Notes: generated from the letters alone by a model not told the origin. 64,000 bases of DNA from Actinomyces sp. ph3 (GCF_000308055.1 NZ_CAGY01000001.1:682001-746000); one strand, 5' to 3'; positions 26,301-36,303 are shown, numbered from the stretch's first letter. Program-made: numbers and translations.

Positions 26301-27713
26301 TCATTCGCCAAGAGCCTTGAGCTTCTTGTTCATCTGATCTTGTGCAGTCTTCAGAGCGGTCTTGGGGTCTACCTCTCCGCGGATTGCCTTGTTCACATTC
26401 TCAACCAGGCTGTCCTGAACAGCACCGGTGGTGTAGAAGACGTCGGTGTAGGCCTCGGCGTCCTTTGCAGCCTTTGCAGCTTCTTCGTAGGCAGCCTTGA
26501 AGACCGGGTCGTTAGCGATCTCCGGCGGGTTGGCAACAAGCTTGTCAAGAGCACTTGTTGCTGCCGGGAAGATGATCGCGCCGCCGTCGTGGGTCCATGC
26601 GTATTCGTTCTCAGCGTTGGTGATCCACTCGGCGAACTTCATTGCCAGAGGAGCGTTCTTGGTCGAGACGGACACGCCGATGTACTGGCCTTCGAAGACC
26701 GGCTTGATTCCGGGGTTGGTCGGGAAGGGGCCGACACCGGTGTTGTTGTAGACGGTCGCGTTGTTGGCCTTCACGGACTTCAGGAAGGAGGCATTCGGGG
26801 TACCGAATGCGAGGTTTCCATCGGCGTATGCCTTGCCGGGATCGGGTTCACCGGTCAGAGAGTCCTTCGGAATTGCACCGCTCTTGTAGAGCTCAGCCAA
26901 GCGGGTCACATACTTGATGGCCTGTTCATTGTCGGCAAAGTTGAACTCGGTCTTGTCAGCGTTCATGAGGTTGACACCCATGCCGTGCAGCTGGGCGGTC
27001 ATGTACCACTGCGGGGAGCCGTAGATTCCGTAATCGCCCTTGCCGTCTGCACCGACCTTAGCGGCGTAGTCGAACATCTCTTCCATGGTCTTGGGAGAGG
27101 TGTTTTCATCCAGACCTGCGCGCTTGAAAACTTCCTTATTGTAGGTGGTGATGTAGGGACCGAAGTACCAAGGAAGAGCAGTGTGGTGCTTGTTTGCACC
27201 AAGCTTGGTCGAATCCCAAATAGTCTGAACGAACTTGTCGCCGATACCGGGAGCCTTCACATCAAAGTCCATGAGGAGGTTGGACTTTGACAGAGCGAGG
27301 ATGGTCGAGGAAGGAACGTTCACAACATCCGCCATCTGGCAGTTTGTTGCCTGTGCGGTGATGGTCTGGTCGAACTCAGCGCCACCTGCCTGGTCAGTCC
27401 ACTTGATCTTGACGCCGGGGTTTGCGTCCTCAAATTCCTTGATCTTCTTGGTGAAGAAGTCACCGAAATCGGTCTTGAGGCCCTGAGTCTGGAAGGTGAT
27501 TTCACCTTCGACCTTCGAGGTGTCGATCTTCGAATCGTCGAGATTCGTTGCGGGAATATCGCAGGAAACATCAGGCTTGGGGATAGAACCCGATGCCGAT
27601 CCGCTACTTGCGGAATTCGAGGAAGAGTCGCTGCCGTTCGAGCAGGCGCTCAACCCAAGAGTGCTCATCATGGCCAGGGCGACAACACCGGCGGCCATCC
27701 TTTTCTTCAACAT
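26301..27713 (-). CDS. Extracellular sugar-binding lipoprotein of ABC transporter
   Basis: 470 residues. A lipoprotein signal peptide ends in the lipobox LSAC with lipidated Cys24, followed by a Ser/Gly-rich spacer (to about residue 45). The rest is a two-lobe CUT1 solute-binding fold with the recognisable FEDANPGVKIKWTDQAGG region and ALPWYFGPYITTYNKEVFKRAGLDE hinge. It would capture oligosaccharide outside the membrane for the downstream permeases. It starts behind GGAGGT at ATG 27713, and a LacI-type operator lies 52-69 bases upstream. Confidence 0.93.
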   Translation of the reverse strand: MLKKRMAAGVVALAMMSTLGLSACSNGSDSSSNSASSGSASGSIPKPDVSCDIPATNLDDSKIDTSKVEGEITFQTQGLKTDFGDFFTKKIKEFEDANPGVKIKWTDQAGGAEFDQTITAQATNCQMADVVNVPSSTILALSKSNLLMDFDVKAPGIGDKFVQTIWDSTKLGANKHHTALPWYFGPYITTYNKEVFKRAGLDENTSPKTMEEMFDYAAKVGADGKGDYGIYGSPQWYMTAQLHGMGVNLMNADKTEFNFADNEQAIKYVTRLAELYKSGAIPKDSLTGEPDPGKAYADGNLAFGTPNASFLKSVKANNATVYNNTGVGPFPTNPGIKPVFEGQYIGVSVSTKNAPLAMKFAEWITNAENEYAWTHDGGAIIFPAATSALDKLVANPPEIANDPVFKAAYEEAAKAAKDAEAYTDVFYTTGAVQDSLVENVNKAIRGEVDPKTALKTAQDQMNKKLKALGE

Positions 27714-27764
27714 GCGAAACCTCCGTTGGTTCGTGTCGTAGATCGATATGAATACCGAATCACT

Positions 27765-27782
27765 AACTATCTCGTGTTAGTT
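27765..27782. promoter_or_regulatory. LacI-type operator upstream of the binding-protein gene
   Basis: Imperfect palindrome with AACTA/TAGTT arms around a central CG. On the minus strand it reads CTAACACGAGATAGTT, which matches the site before the GH2 gene (CTAACACGTTATAGTT) at 14 of 16 bases. A central CG is typical of LacI-family operators, and a lacI-family gene is part of the same locus. Confidence 0.65.
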
Positions 27783-27837
27783 GATAAGCCTAGGCTACCG
27801 TTGCCAGCCAGACTTCACGTTGCATAGCGAACAATTG

Positions 27838-30684
27838 TTATAGATCCGTTACACAAAGGATGAATTCCATGGTGCGCGCTGCCATACGAGCACCGAATTC
27901 GGGGCGCGCATCAGGACCACACGAGCGAGTCCCAATGCCGTCTTGAACGGCGTCAAGCCAGACAAAAGTCCGATTTGATTCCGACAAGTCTTCCCAATGA
28001 CCAGCCTGGGCAAGCTCTCGCTCGCTCCAGGGCGATGCACTCCATCCCATCTCGCTGCGGGGAATGATTATGAGTGCACGCTCTTCCCCACGTAGCTCAA
28101 GAATCTTCAATCCCGGTCGATGTCCACCTTCTTGGGGTTTGACTCCCACATCCCAAAGCCCCTCAAGCTCAGCGTGCCCAAAACCATCTGGATTGGCGCC
28201 AGGAATATCTGTATAAGCAATGTCCGTCTCCCCGACCCACGAGGCCGTCCACCCCGTTCCCGGAATGCGTAGACGAACCCCCGCGCGGGGGATACGCTCG
28301 GGCCACTCTCCATAGGGGGTCATTTCAACCTTGACGAGGAGGCGACTTCCCGGCAGTGCAACACCCGCAGATGCGCCTTCGTTTTCTCCGTCTACGGAAG
28401 TAAAAGTCCAGCGTGCTTCAAGTCCAAACTGCGCAGCAGGTGGCGCCCAACGTTCAATCAGCACTCGCGTTCCGTGCTTAAACGAGCTTCCGTGCCAGGT
28501 CCTGCGCAGAAGGTGCAAACGCACCATTTCCCAACGCTGGGCATGGGAGACTCCCCACTGCCCAGTCCCCGTTCCCAGCGGCCCTAGATCATCAGAAGAA
28601 ATCCCCCAATAGTCGACGGGACCGCGCCCGCGATCATTATCGGTCGGCGCACGGTAGACGCTGATCTCCGCCATGATCGGAAGCCCTCCCACGGACTCCA
28701 CGCGCCCGCGATCGTCAAACACGGCGCTGCTCTCGGCCTCGCTAGGGGCAAGCAGAGAGGAAGCTGCGGAAGCCAGAGCACGCAAGCGCTCCTCGGCCTC
28801 GCCACCCGATTTCTGCGCACGCTCACGAAGGATCGGCGCATCAGGTGCGAGCGCGCGAATCCATGCCCTGGTCCCCGCATAGGGACGCGAAAGCGCATCA
28901 ACCAAACCATCGCAGACGAAATTCCCGTCGTGGACCTCCTCGCCAAAATCGCCGCCGTAGGCAAGAGCACGACGCCCGTCAGGAAGAGTGCGCCACAGTG
29001 CATGGTCACGCCACTCCCACACGAAGCCTCCCGCATGACGCGGATGGGTCATTTGCTGGGCATAAGCAGCAGCCCCACCAGGCCCAGTTCCCATCGCGTG
29101 GAGATACTCGCACATGATGTAGGGAGCGCTGCGAATACGTTCTTTCGCGGCATCATCTACGGCCGCGCTCGGATGACTTGGGACAGCAACAGGAGCATGC
29201 AGATCCGTGTCATCAAGCACCGCGGCGACTTCTTCAAGCGTCGGATACATTCGCGAGTAGATATCGACATACTCCATGGCGTGGTCGCCTTCGTAGTGGA
29301 CGATCTCTCGCCCATTGGTGCGTTCATGGAGCCAATGCGCAGATGCCGCCAGGTTGCGACCTGTTCCAGATTCGTTCCCCAGGCTCCAGCAGAAAATGCT
29401 GGCATGGTTCTTGTCGCGCTCAAAAGCGCGTTCAGTGCGGTCAAGGTAGGAGGCTTCCCAGCGCGGATCGTCGGTAGGGTTATCGATCCAGGTACGGTTC
29501 CCCTCAAAACCGTGGGTTTCAATATCCCCCTCGAGCATGACCCACAGCCCAATTTCATCGGCCAGATCAAGCAGGCGCGGGTGAGGCGGGTAATGAGAGC
29601 TTCGGATCGCGTTGATTCCCATCGACTTCATGAGTTCAAGGTCGGCGCGCGCGAATTCTTCGCTAAATACTCGCCCCTCATCAGCACGGATTTCATGGCG
29701 ATTAACACCATTCAGCTTCAGTGGCTGTCCATTGGCACGCAGCACGCCATCAACAATTTCGATCCTTCGGAAACCGAGGCGCAGGTGACGCACTTCCGTC
29801 AGGCGGCCTCCCTCCCCCACCGCTTGCACGCGCGCGGCGTAAAGTTTCGGGGATTGCGGGCTCCAGGGCTGAACAGTTCCGAGGCCGATGTTTTCGCTCC
29901 TGTAACGGCCATCCTCCCCTCGCGTGAGCGTCAGCACTGAGGTACCGAGGCCCTCGATGTCCAGATTCACACCAAGCGTTTCACTCTGCGCCCCGCGCAC
30001 TCTCAGCTCAAGGGCCACAAATCCTTGCCCGGCCTCGTAATCGGTATCGATCCACAGGTCCTCAATGGAGAAGTCGGGAAGGTATCGCAGTGAAACTGAG
30101 CGGAAAACTCCGGGAAGCCACCACTGATCCTGATCCTCAAGATAGGACCCCGCACTGAACTGGTGGACGCGAAGAGTCACCGTATTTTCACCGGGGACAA
30201 GTGCCTGGGTGATGTCGAATTCATGCGCAAGGCGTGAACCCCGGGCCATTCCGATCCATTGGCCGTTGACCCAAACAATGATCTGGGATTCAACGCCCTC
30301 GAAGCGTAGGCGAACCTGCCCTCCCGAAGTAAGCCAGGATTCTGGACACGTGAAACGCCGCGAATAGTCGCCGACAGGATTTTCTTCCGGAGGAAAGGGT
30401 GGATCGACGGGGAATGGGAAATCAACGTTGGTGTAGGCGGGAGCACCCCAGCGACCTTCTCCCCTCAAGACCCAATGACTGGGCACGTCAATAGTCTCTG
30501 TCTCAGGAACAAAGGGCTGCTCGAAGGCCAACTCGGGGTTGGCATCGGGGTTTGGATCACTGCGGTGATAGTCGAAAAACCACGTTCCATCCAGACTCAA
30601 CTCACCCGGGTCATCAGCAAAATATGCACGTGGTGAGGCAAGTTTCCCTGTTCTCGGTGCATATGAGGGCGTAGTCTTCATCAT
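27838..30684 (-). CDS. GH2 beta-galactosidase, LacZ type
   Basis: About 948 residues. The GH2 sugar-binding, immunoglobulin-like and TIM-barrel domains are in the usual order, with LNGVNRHEIRADEGRV before the barrel, acid/base Glu438 in WSLGNESGTGRN and nucleophile Glu526 in IMCEYLHAMGTGPGG, then the C-terminal beta-galactosidase small-chain domain (ISVYRAPTDNDRG onwards). There is no signal peptide, so it hydrolyses beta-galactosides in the cytoplasm. The start is one of two adjacent ATGs (30684 or 30681) behind AAAGG. It is divergent from a LacI regulator with an operator-like site between them. Confidence 0.93.
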   Translation of the reverse strand: MMKTTPSYAPRTGKLASPRAYFADDPGELSLDGTWFFDYHRSDPNPDANPELAFEQPFVPETETIDVPSHWVLRGEGRWGAPAYTNVDFPFPVDPPFPPEENPVGDYSRRFTCPESWLTSGGQVRLRFEGVESQIIVWVNGQWIGMARGSRLAHEFDITQALVPGENTVTLRVHQFSAGSYLEDQDQWWLPGVFRSVSLRYLPDFSIEDLWIDTDYEAGQGFVALELRVRGAQSETLGVNLDIEGLGTSVLTLTRGEDGRYRSENIGLGTVQPWSPQSPKLYAARVQAVGEGGRLTEVRHLRLGFRRIEIVDGVLRANGQPLKLNGVNRHEIRADEGRVFSEEFARADLELMKSMGINAIRSSHYPPHPRLLDLADEIGLWVMLEGDIETHGFEGNRTWIDNPTDDPRWEASYLDRTERAFERDKNHASIFCWSLGNESGTGRNLAASAHWLHERTNGREIVHYEGDHAMEYVDIYSRMYPTLEEVAAVLDDTDLHAPVAVPSHPSAAVDDAAKERIRSAPYIMCEYLHAMGTGPGGAAAYAQQMTHPRHAGGFVWEWRDHALWRTLPDGRRALAYGGDFGEEVHDGNFVCDGLVDALSRPYAGTRAWIRALAPDAPILRERAQKSGGEAEERLRALASAASSLLAPSEAESSAVFDDRGRVESVGGLPIMAEISVYRAPTDNDRGRGPVDYWGISSDDLGPLGTGTGQWGVSHAQRWEMVRLHLLRRTWHGSSFKHGTRVLIERWAPPAAQFGLEARWTFTSVDGENEGASAGVALPGSRLLVKVEMTPYGEWPERIPRAGVRLRIPGTGWTASWVGETDIAYTDIPGANPDGFGHAELEGLWDVGVKPQEGGHRPGLKILELRGEERALIIIPRSEMGWSASPWSERELAQAGHWEDLSESNRTFVWLDAVQDGIGTRSCGPDARPEFGARMAARTMEFILCVTDL

Positions 30685-30728
30685 GAGCCTTTCAGGTAAG
30701 TCAACATCGACGCCTTGTAGCACACCTA

Positions 30729-30746
30729 GACTAACACGTTATAGTT
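30729..30746. promoter_or_regulatory. LacI-type operator between GH2 gene and regulator
   Basis: GACTAACACGTTATAGTT, an imperfect palindrome with central CG, located 45 bases upstream of the GH2 start and 46 bases upstream of the regulator start. It matches the site at 27765-27782. Confidence 0.65.
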
Positions 30747-30791
30747 GTTGCATTCACGCAGATTCGGTGGACTCAGCACCAGGGAGATGAA

Positions 30792-31817
30792 ATGGATCGA
30801 GCCACACGGGCAGACGTCGCTCGCGCAGCGGGCGTCGCTCCCTCAACTGTATCGCTCGTGCTCAATGGTCGCGGACCCGAAGTCAAGATTGCACCCGCGA
30901 CGATCCAGCGTGTCCAAGATGCCGCGCGCACTCTCAACTACATTCCCAACGCTGCCGCACGCTCGCTTCGACGTGGAAGTTCACGACTCATCGCACTTTT
31001 GATGGCTGAACTCCCCGACAACCCCTTCGTTCCCGTGGTCCACACCGTTTTAACAACGGCGATGATTGAGATTCAACGACGTGGATACCTACTGCTTCCA
31101 CTGTTCCAATCTAGTGCGGACCCTTCTGACGCAGAGACGATCCGCGCCGTTCTTGGAGATACCCAATTAGCGGGTGTTATTCGCGAAACCACCTCGGCGG
31201 AGAGCTTCGCCTCTACTCTTTTAGGGAATCTGGGGATTCCCGTCGTTGCTATGTCGATGATTAACACCGACGACCGCCAAGGTGCACACGCTCTTGTCAG
31301 AATTGACGAATGCGCGGGAGTCCAGGAAATCCTCGACCACAGCGCGCAGACATCAGGGAAACAACACGCAGTATTCCTTGCCGGGCCAAATACGAATCAC
31401 TCCCGACAACAACCGCTCGAAGCCACATTTGGGAAGCGGTTCGCCATGCTGGCACTTCCGGACTGGGACGCGTCAACCGCCTATCAAGCAGCTTTACGCT
31501 TACTCTCGGAGAACAGCGAAATCGGCCTTGTTGCTCTTGCCGATGACTCCCAAGCTCCCGGCGTATTCAAGGCAGCAGCAGAACTCGACCTGCGTGTCCC
31601 CCAGGACCTTTCGATCCTTGGATTCGGAAACCAAGATCCCGTGAATAGCTCAGAGCTGGGACTCACTACCGTAGAGTGGCCACTCCACGAAATGACTTCT
31701 CAAGCAGTAGACGCGATCATCAGGGCTGTTGAGAAACCTCGCGGAAAAGCCAAGCCACAGACCATCACCATTCCAACTCGCGCGGTATGGAGACAATCTG
31801 TGGCTCGTAGAGGCTAA
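30792..31817 (+). CDS. LacI-family transcriptional regulator of the oligosaccharide locus
   Basis: 341 residues. The N-terminal helix-turn-helix and hinge are intact: RADVARAAGVAPSTVSLVLNG (6-26) and NAAARSLRRGSSRLIALL, followed by a periplasmic-binding-like effector domain with LGFGNQDP near 271. Start at ATG 30792 behind GGGAG. Position, divergent from a GH2 beta-galactosidase and with matching operators before that gene and the transporter operon, suggests it represses the locus until a galacto- or fuco-oligosaccharide derivative binds. The effector is unknown. Confidence 0.92.
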   Translation: MDRATRADVARAAGVAPSTVSLVLNGRGPEVKIAPATIQRVQDAARTLNYIPNAAARSLRRGSSRLIALLMAELPDNPFVPVVHTVLTTAMIEIQRRGYLLLPLFQSSADPSDAETIRAVLGDTQLAGVIRETTSAESFASTLLGNLGIPVVAMSMINTDDRQGAHALVRIDECAGVQEILDHSAQTSGKQHAVFLAGPNTNHSRQQPLEATFGKRFAMLALPDWDASTAYQAALRLLSENSEIGLVALADDSQAPGVFKAAAELDLRVPQDLSILGFGNQDPVNSSELGLTTVEWPLHEMTSQAVDAIIRAVEKPRGKAKPQTITIPTRAVWRQSVARRG

Positions 31818-31848
31818 AGGAGCCGAGGCCGCGGAGCCTTCAGCGGTT

Positions 31849-33198
31849 TCAGAGCGCCAAGTTTTCCTTCACGACATCAGCCAAGCGCGAAGCCACGCCA
31901 TCGGCCTGGGACTGCGTTGCGGCCTCGACCATGACACGGACCAAAGGTTCGGTACCGGAGGGACGAAGCAGGACGCGACCCGTATTGCCCAGCACGGCCT
32001 CGGCAGCGGCAACTGCTTCCTGAACGGCCGGGTCGGTGTTCGCGCGCGAACGATCCACTCCCCCAACGTTGATCAGCGTCTGAGGAAGGCGCTTGATGAA
32101 GCTTGTGAGGTCGGCCAGATCTCGACCCGATTCCTTCACCATGCGTGCCAACAGCAACGAGGAGAGGATGCCGTCGCCAGTAGTTGCGTACTTCTTCGCG
32201 ATGATGTGTCCGGATTGTTCTCCACCCAGCGAGTACCCACCTTCGAGCATGGCTTCTAGGACATAACGGTCACCAACTCCGGTCTGGACCGTCTTGATCC
32301 CTGCCTCTTGCATGGCAAGAATCAAGCCAAGATTCGACATGACAGTGACAACCAAGGTGTCCTTGGCAAGCTGGCCCTCGTCGCGCATATGGACAGCAAG
32401 TGCGCCCATGATCTTGTCGCCGTCAACAATGTTGCCATCGCGGTCCACAGCCAAGCAACGGTCGGCATCGCCATCGTAAGCAACACCAAAATCAGCTTCG
32501 GAAGCAACGGTCAGGGCCTGAAGTTGCTCGGGATGAGTGGAACCGGCCTTGTCGTTAATGTTGCGCCCATCGGGAGCCGCATTAATGACAACGGCATCGG
32601 CGCCCGCCTGACGGAAGGCTTCGGGAGCAAGGAAAGACGCACCACCATTGGCGCAGTCAACCGCGATGCGTAGACCATCAAGATCGGTACCCAAGGAGGC
32701 CATCAAGTGCTCGATGTAGGACTTTTCTGCCCAGTCATCGTCGTATTCGACCTCACCGACTGCAGCGCCGGTCGGACGATCCCACGAAGTGTTGAGAAGC
32801 TCTTGAATCTGGTCTTCAACTTGGTCGGGAAGCTTATAGCCGCCGTGAGCGAAGAACTTAATGCCATTGTCGGGCATGGGGTTGTGCGAGGCAGAAATCA
32901 TGACGCCCAAGTCAACTGAGGATGAGGCCGTCAGATGCGCAACGGTCGGCGTGGTCACAACGCCAACGCGGACAACATCCATTCCCGCACTTGCCAAACC
33001 CGCCGCCAGCGCATGGTCCAGGAACTCGCCGGAGATACGCGTATCGCGGCCGATGATCGCCTTTGGTTTATGTCCCGAGGCCGGGCGTCCCTGAATCGTC
33101 AGGCGCGCTGCCGCTTCACCCAGTTCCAAGGCAAGTGGCGCAGTCAAGTCGACATTTGCAAGTCCACGCACGCCATCTGTTCCGAACAACCTGGCCAT
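31849..33198 (-). CDS. glmM: Phosphoglucosamine mutase
   Basis: 449 residues, converting glucosamine-6-phosphate to glucosamine-1-phosphate for UDP-GlcNAc. The phosphoserine loop is VMISASHNPMPDNGIKFF (about residues 98-115), the metal site is AYDGDADRCLAVD (near 241-253), the sugar loop GGEQSGHII near 328 and the phosphate site RPSGTEPLVRVMVEA near 411. ATG 33198 is preceded by GGAGGT. It follows rplM-rpsI, with a strong terminator between. Confidence 0.97.
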   Translation of the reverse strand: MARLFGTDGVRGLANVDLTAPLALELGEAAARLTIQGRPASGHKPKAIIGRDTRISGEFLDHALAAGLASAGMDVVRVGVVTTPTVAHLTASSSVDLGVMISASHNPMPDNGIKFFAHGGYKLPDQVEDQIQELLNTSWDRPTGAAVGEVEYDDDWAEKSYIEHLMASLGTDLDGLRIAVDCANGGASFLAPEAFRQAGADAVVINAAPDGRNINDKAGSTHPEQLQALTVASEADFGVAYDGDADRCLAVDRDGNIVDGDKIMGALAVHMRDEGQLAKDTLVVTVMSNLGLILAMQEAGIKTVQTGVGDRYVLEAMLEGGYSLGGEQSGHIIAKKYATTGDGILSSLLLARMVKESGRDLADLTSFIKRLPQTLINVGGVDRSRANTDPAVQEAVAAAEAVLGNTGRVLLRPSGTEPLVRVMVEAATQSQADGVASRLADVVKENLAL

Positions 33199-33319
33199 CG
33201 GGGTACCTCCCGCTCGAAAATTAATCCACCGCTATTCTAGCTGCTCACTGTTCACTCAATCGATTGACCAGCAACCAACATTCCAGGAAAGCAAGCAGAG
33301 AACTAGGCATTTCGACTAC

Positions 33320-33354
33320 AAAAATGTGGCCCCAATCTTCCGATTGGGGCCACA
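33320..33354 (-). terminator. Terminator of rplM-rpsI
   Basis: 13-bp stem (TGTGGCCCCAATC at 33325-33337, complement 33342-33354), loop TTCC, followed on the minus strand by ATTTT-type tail from the A-run at 33320-33323. Confidence 0.88.
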
Positions 33355-33374
33355 CCTTGAAGTAAAGGCGAAGA

Positions 33375-33866
33375 TCAGCGCTTCGAGAACTGCGAAGCCT
33401 TGCGTGCCTTCTTGAGGCCTGCCTTCTTACGCTCAACAGCGCGGGCGTCGCGGGTCAGGAAGCCAGCCTTCTTCAGTGCGGGGCGGTTCGCGTCACGATC
33501 GATCTCGTTCAGTGCGCGAGAGATGCCCAGGCGCAGCGCGCCGGCCTGGCCGGAGATGCCGCCACCATTGATACGAGCGATCACATCGAAGCGACCGTCG
33601 ATATCAAGCAGGGTGAAGGGGGACTTCACGAGCTGCTGGTGCAGCTTGTTCGGGAAGTAATCTTCAAGAGTGCGTCCGTTAATGGTCCACTGGCCGTTGC
33701 CGGGAACCAGGCGAACACGGGCAACGGCTTCCTTACGGCGGCCAAGGCCCGCGCCGGGCGCGGTGATGGACTGACCAGCACCAGCAGGCGCTGACTCAGT
33801 CTCTGTGGTGTAGGAGCTGGGGACAACTTCCTCATCCAGCTCAAGAATCTCGGTGGTCTCAGCCAC
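33375..33866 (-). CDS. rpsI: Ribosomal protein S9
   Basis: 163 residues. The conserved core begins at [17 protein letters not shown] (about residue 40) and ends in the basic [17 protein letters not shown] tail that reaches toward the P-site tRNA. The first ~38 residues are an acidic, disordered actinobacterial extension. It is 44 bases after rplM and cotranscribed with it. Confidence 0.97.
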   Translation of the reverse strand: MAETTEILELDEEVVPSSYTTETESAPAGAGQSITAPGAGLGRRKEAVARVRLVPGNGQWTINGRTLEDYFPNKLHQQLVKSPFTLLDIDGRFDVIARINGGGISGQAGALRLGISRALNEIDRDANRPALKKAGFLTRDARAVERKKAGLKKARKASQFSKR

Positions 33867-33910
33867 AGTTCTCCTCAGTGCAGTTCGTTGGGCTCAGAAG
33901 CGCGACGCGC

Positions 33911-34354
33911 TCACTGGGCGACCTGGGTGATTTCGTAGGGAATCGGCTGCTGGCCGATGTGCGGGTGCTCAGCTCCGGCGTAAACGTGCAGCTTCTTGAA
34001 CTGCGCGCGGCCGAGGCTGGTGTGAGGAAGCATGCCGCGGACTGCCTTCTCGACTGCGCGTTCAGGACGCTCAGCCATGAGATCGCGATAGCGTGTTGCG
34101 CTCAGACCACCGGGGCGACCGGAGTGGCGGTAGGCCATCTTCTGGTCAAGCTTCTTACCGGTGAGGGCAACCTTGTCCGCATTAATGATGATGACGTAAT
34201 CGCCCATATCGAGGTGAGGGGCAAACGTCGGCTTGTGCTTCCCACGAAGGATAGCGGCAACTTGAGCCGCCAGGCGACCGAGGACGACGTCAGTGGCGTC
34301 GATGACGTACCACTGCTTGTCGGCATCCGCCGGCTTAGGTGAATAGGTGCGCAC
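33911..34354 (-). CDS. rplM: Ribosomal protein L13
   Basis: 147 residues from GTG 34354, which gives the standard actinobacterial N-terminus (V/M)[19 protein letters not shown] and has GAAGG 7 bases upstream; the frame can be extended to TTG 34369 but that start lies within the ribosome site. Signature segments [19 protein letters not shown] and the C-terminal [24 protein letters not shown] are intact. First gene of the rplM-rpsI unit, binding 23S rRNA early in assembly. Confidence 0.96.
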   Translation of the reverse strand: MRTYSPKPADADKQWYVIDATDVVLGRLAAQVAAILRGKHKPTFAPHLDMGDYVIIINADKVALTGKKLDQKMAYRHSGRPGGLSATRYRDLMAERPERAVEKAVRGMLPHTSLGRAQFKKLHVYAGAEHPHIGQQPIPYEITQVAQ

Positions 34355-34579
34355 GGGCGTAACCTTCAATTCTTTCTGTCATGGGGCCTAGCATCGAATA
34401 TTCGACGCACCGGCCCGCTATGAAACGGTTCCGCGAGGCATCAGCCGAATTTCTTCTCCGGCGAGTGGGAAGGCACCAGAGGTCCAGCTGACACACAGCA
34501 CCTGTTAGTTTATGCGCCAAAAGGCAGCGGGGTCAAAGCGCAGACCAGAGTGTGGCTTATTCCTCATATCGTTTCTGAA

Positions 34580-35566
34580 TCAACCAGCGCAGCAATTGCC
34601 GCCCATGGCCCATTCTTCAAGGCTTCCGTCAAAGGCAAAACCACGCATACGGCGCGCCCGGTGGACCTGATCGCTCCACTCGGCCTCGTCAGGATAACTC
34701 ACGGATTCCAGGGTCAGCCCATGCGCGGGGGCAATGGGGGCCGCGTCCTGGCGCGAGGCCTTCTCAAGCAGCTGCGCGGGCCAACTTTCCTCGCGCGCTC
34801 CCCTACCGACCTCAATTAAAGCGCCAACAAGGGAACGAACCATGGAATGGCAGAAGGCATCAGCGCACACATGACACTCGAGCACCCCGGTCCCCCCGGC
34901 CTCGGGAACAATGCGCAACTCACGCAGTTCGCGGATTGTCGTTGCCCCCTCACGCGGGCGACAGAAGGCAAGGAATTCGTGCTCGCCCAGAAGAGGCTGC
35001 GCTGCTCGGTTCATCGCCTCGGTGTCGAGGGGCTGGGCAACCTCGTACACATCCCAACGTCGCGCCAGAGGCAGTTGCCCCTCGGGGACGAGGCGATAAG
35101 TGTAGGAGCGCTCAAGCGCTGCGAAACGCGCATCGAAGTCTGCGGATACCACGCTTACTTCCAAGAGACGGGCATCAGCAGTCCCCCGAGGCACTCTCAG
35201 ACCGGTTGTCGCCATGTGCTCGATATATTCACGACCAAGAAGCGAGTTCACGCGTCGCAACAGTGCGCGGCAGCAGGCCTGGTTGAGTTCTTCTTCGTCT
35301 TCGGGGCGGTCGGATTCGCGTATCAAAGACTGGAAGGCGTCAGAAGCGCAATCAAAATGGGCGACTTGATGGCGTGCATGAACTCCGGCATCAGTTCGTC
35401 CTGCGACAGTCAACATCACAGGACGGCGCAAAATTGTCGAAAGCGTCTGGGTGAGAACACCCTGGACAGTACGAAGGCCATCTTGTGCGGCCCAGCCGTG
35501 GAAGAAAGTGCCATCGTAGGCAAGATCCAGACGGATTCGTAGCTGGGAATTACTTAGAGCTCCCAC
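34580..35566 (-). CDS. truA: tRNA pseudouridine synthase A
   Basis: 328 residues, long for TruA. The catalytic aspartate is in AGRTDAGVHARHQVAHF (about residues 56-72), with the N-terminal LDLAYDGTFFHGWAAQ and C-terminal FCHSMVRSLVGALIEVGRG motifs. It isomerises U38-40 in the anticodon arm of tRNAs. It starts at GTG 35566, inside the end of ppgK (13-base overlap), with GGAG 7 bases upstream. An extra loop after residue 95 (DRPEDEEELNQACCRALLRR) accounts for part of the length. Confidence 0.94.
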   Translation of the reverse strand: MGALSNSQLRIRLDLAYDGTFFHGWAAQDGLRTVQGVLTQTLSTILRRPVMLTVAGRTDAGVHARHQVAHFDCASDAFQSLIRESDRPEDEEELNQACCRALLRRVNSLLGREYIEHMATTGLRVPRGTADARLLEVSVVSADFDARFAALERSYTYRLVPEGQLPLARRWDVYEVAQPLDTEAMNRAAQPLLGEHEFLAFCRPREGATTIRELRELRIVPEAGGTGVLECHVCADAFCHSMVRSLVGALIEVGRGAREESWPAQLLEKASRQDAAPIAPAHGLTLESVSYPDEAEWSDQVHRARRMRGFAFDGSLEEWAMGGNCCAG

Positions 35567-36303
35567 GAGCGCACTCCTCCGATAATGCCGGCATCGTTGG
35601 GGACAATGATCACGTCCTCACCAAGACGGTCACGGTAGGTTGGGACAATTCGTTTTGAATTGCCACCGCCCAGATACAGACGATCCCACATGTACATGGG
35701 ACGCAGGCCGTCCACGACTCGGCGTACGCGGCGAGACCAATGAACGTCTCCTAGGCGAAGTCGCTCATGCTCGCCGATGTAATCGTCGTAGGTGAGACCC
35801 CATCGAATCGGCCCCTGTGAGACCTCAACGTGTGGCGAAAGCTGCCCACCATCGAAGACCGCGTTTCCAAGCCCCGTGCCCAGTGTGATGATCATTTCCA
35901 GACCGCGTCCGGTGATCACGCCGGCTCCGGCAACTTCAGCGTCATTGAGAACCTTGGTCGGAATGCCAAGAGCACTCTCAACCGCCTGCCCCATATCAAA
36001 GTGATCCCACTTCTCAACGAGCTCGGGAAGAACACGTGAGCGCGGCCCGTCCTTCGTGATGTAGTGCGGGGTTGCAATAACAACCCCATGACGAATCATT
36101 CCCGGCATCCCAACGGTCACGCGATGAGCTTCTGGAAGCTGAGCGGCAAGGTTGATGATCGTCTGAACCAACAATTCAGGAGGAAGCGGGTAGGGAGTGG
36201 GCGTCCGTTTTGGCGGGGCAACCATTGTTCCCTGCCCATCAAGGACGGAAGCTTTAATTCCGCCACCGCCGCAATCCACTGCCAGTGTCATCTCGCGAGT
36301 CAT
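35554..36303 (-). CDS. ppgK: Polyphosphate glucokinase (ROK family)
   Basis: 249 residues. The phosphate-binding motif LAVDCGGGGIKASVLDG is at residues 7-23, the catalytic region contains NDAEVAGAG, TLGTGLGNAVFDGGQLSPHVE and the PPGK-type basic segment HERLRLGDVHWSRRVRRVV that contacts polyphosphate. It phosphorylates glucose using polyphosphate or ATP, a hallmark of actinobacteria. It overlaps truA by 13 bases; a terminator separates it from rplQ. An in-frame ATG four codons later is an alternative start. Confidence 0.92.
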   Translation of the reverse strand: MTREMTLAVDCGGGGIKASVLDGQGTMVAPPKRTPTPYPLPPELLVQTIINLAAQLPEAHRVTVGMPGMIRHGVVIATPHYITKDGPRSRVLPELVEKWDHFDMGQAVESALGIPTKVLNDAEVAGAGVITGRGLEMIITLGTGLGNAVFDGGQLSPHVEVSQGPIRWGLTYDDYIGEHERLRLGDVHWSRRVRRVVDGLRPMYMWDRLYLGGGNSKRIVPTYRDRLGEDVIIVPNDAGIIGGVRSWEL

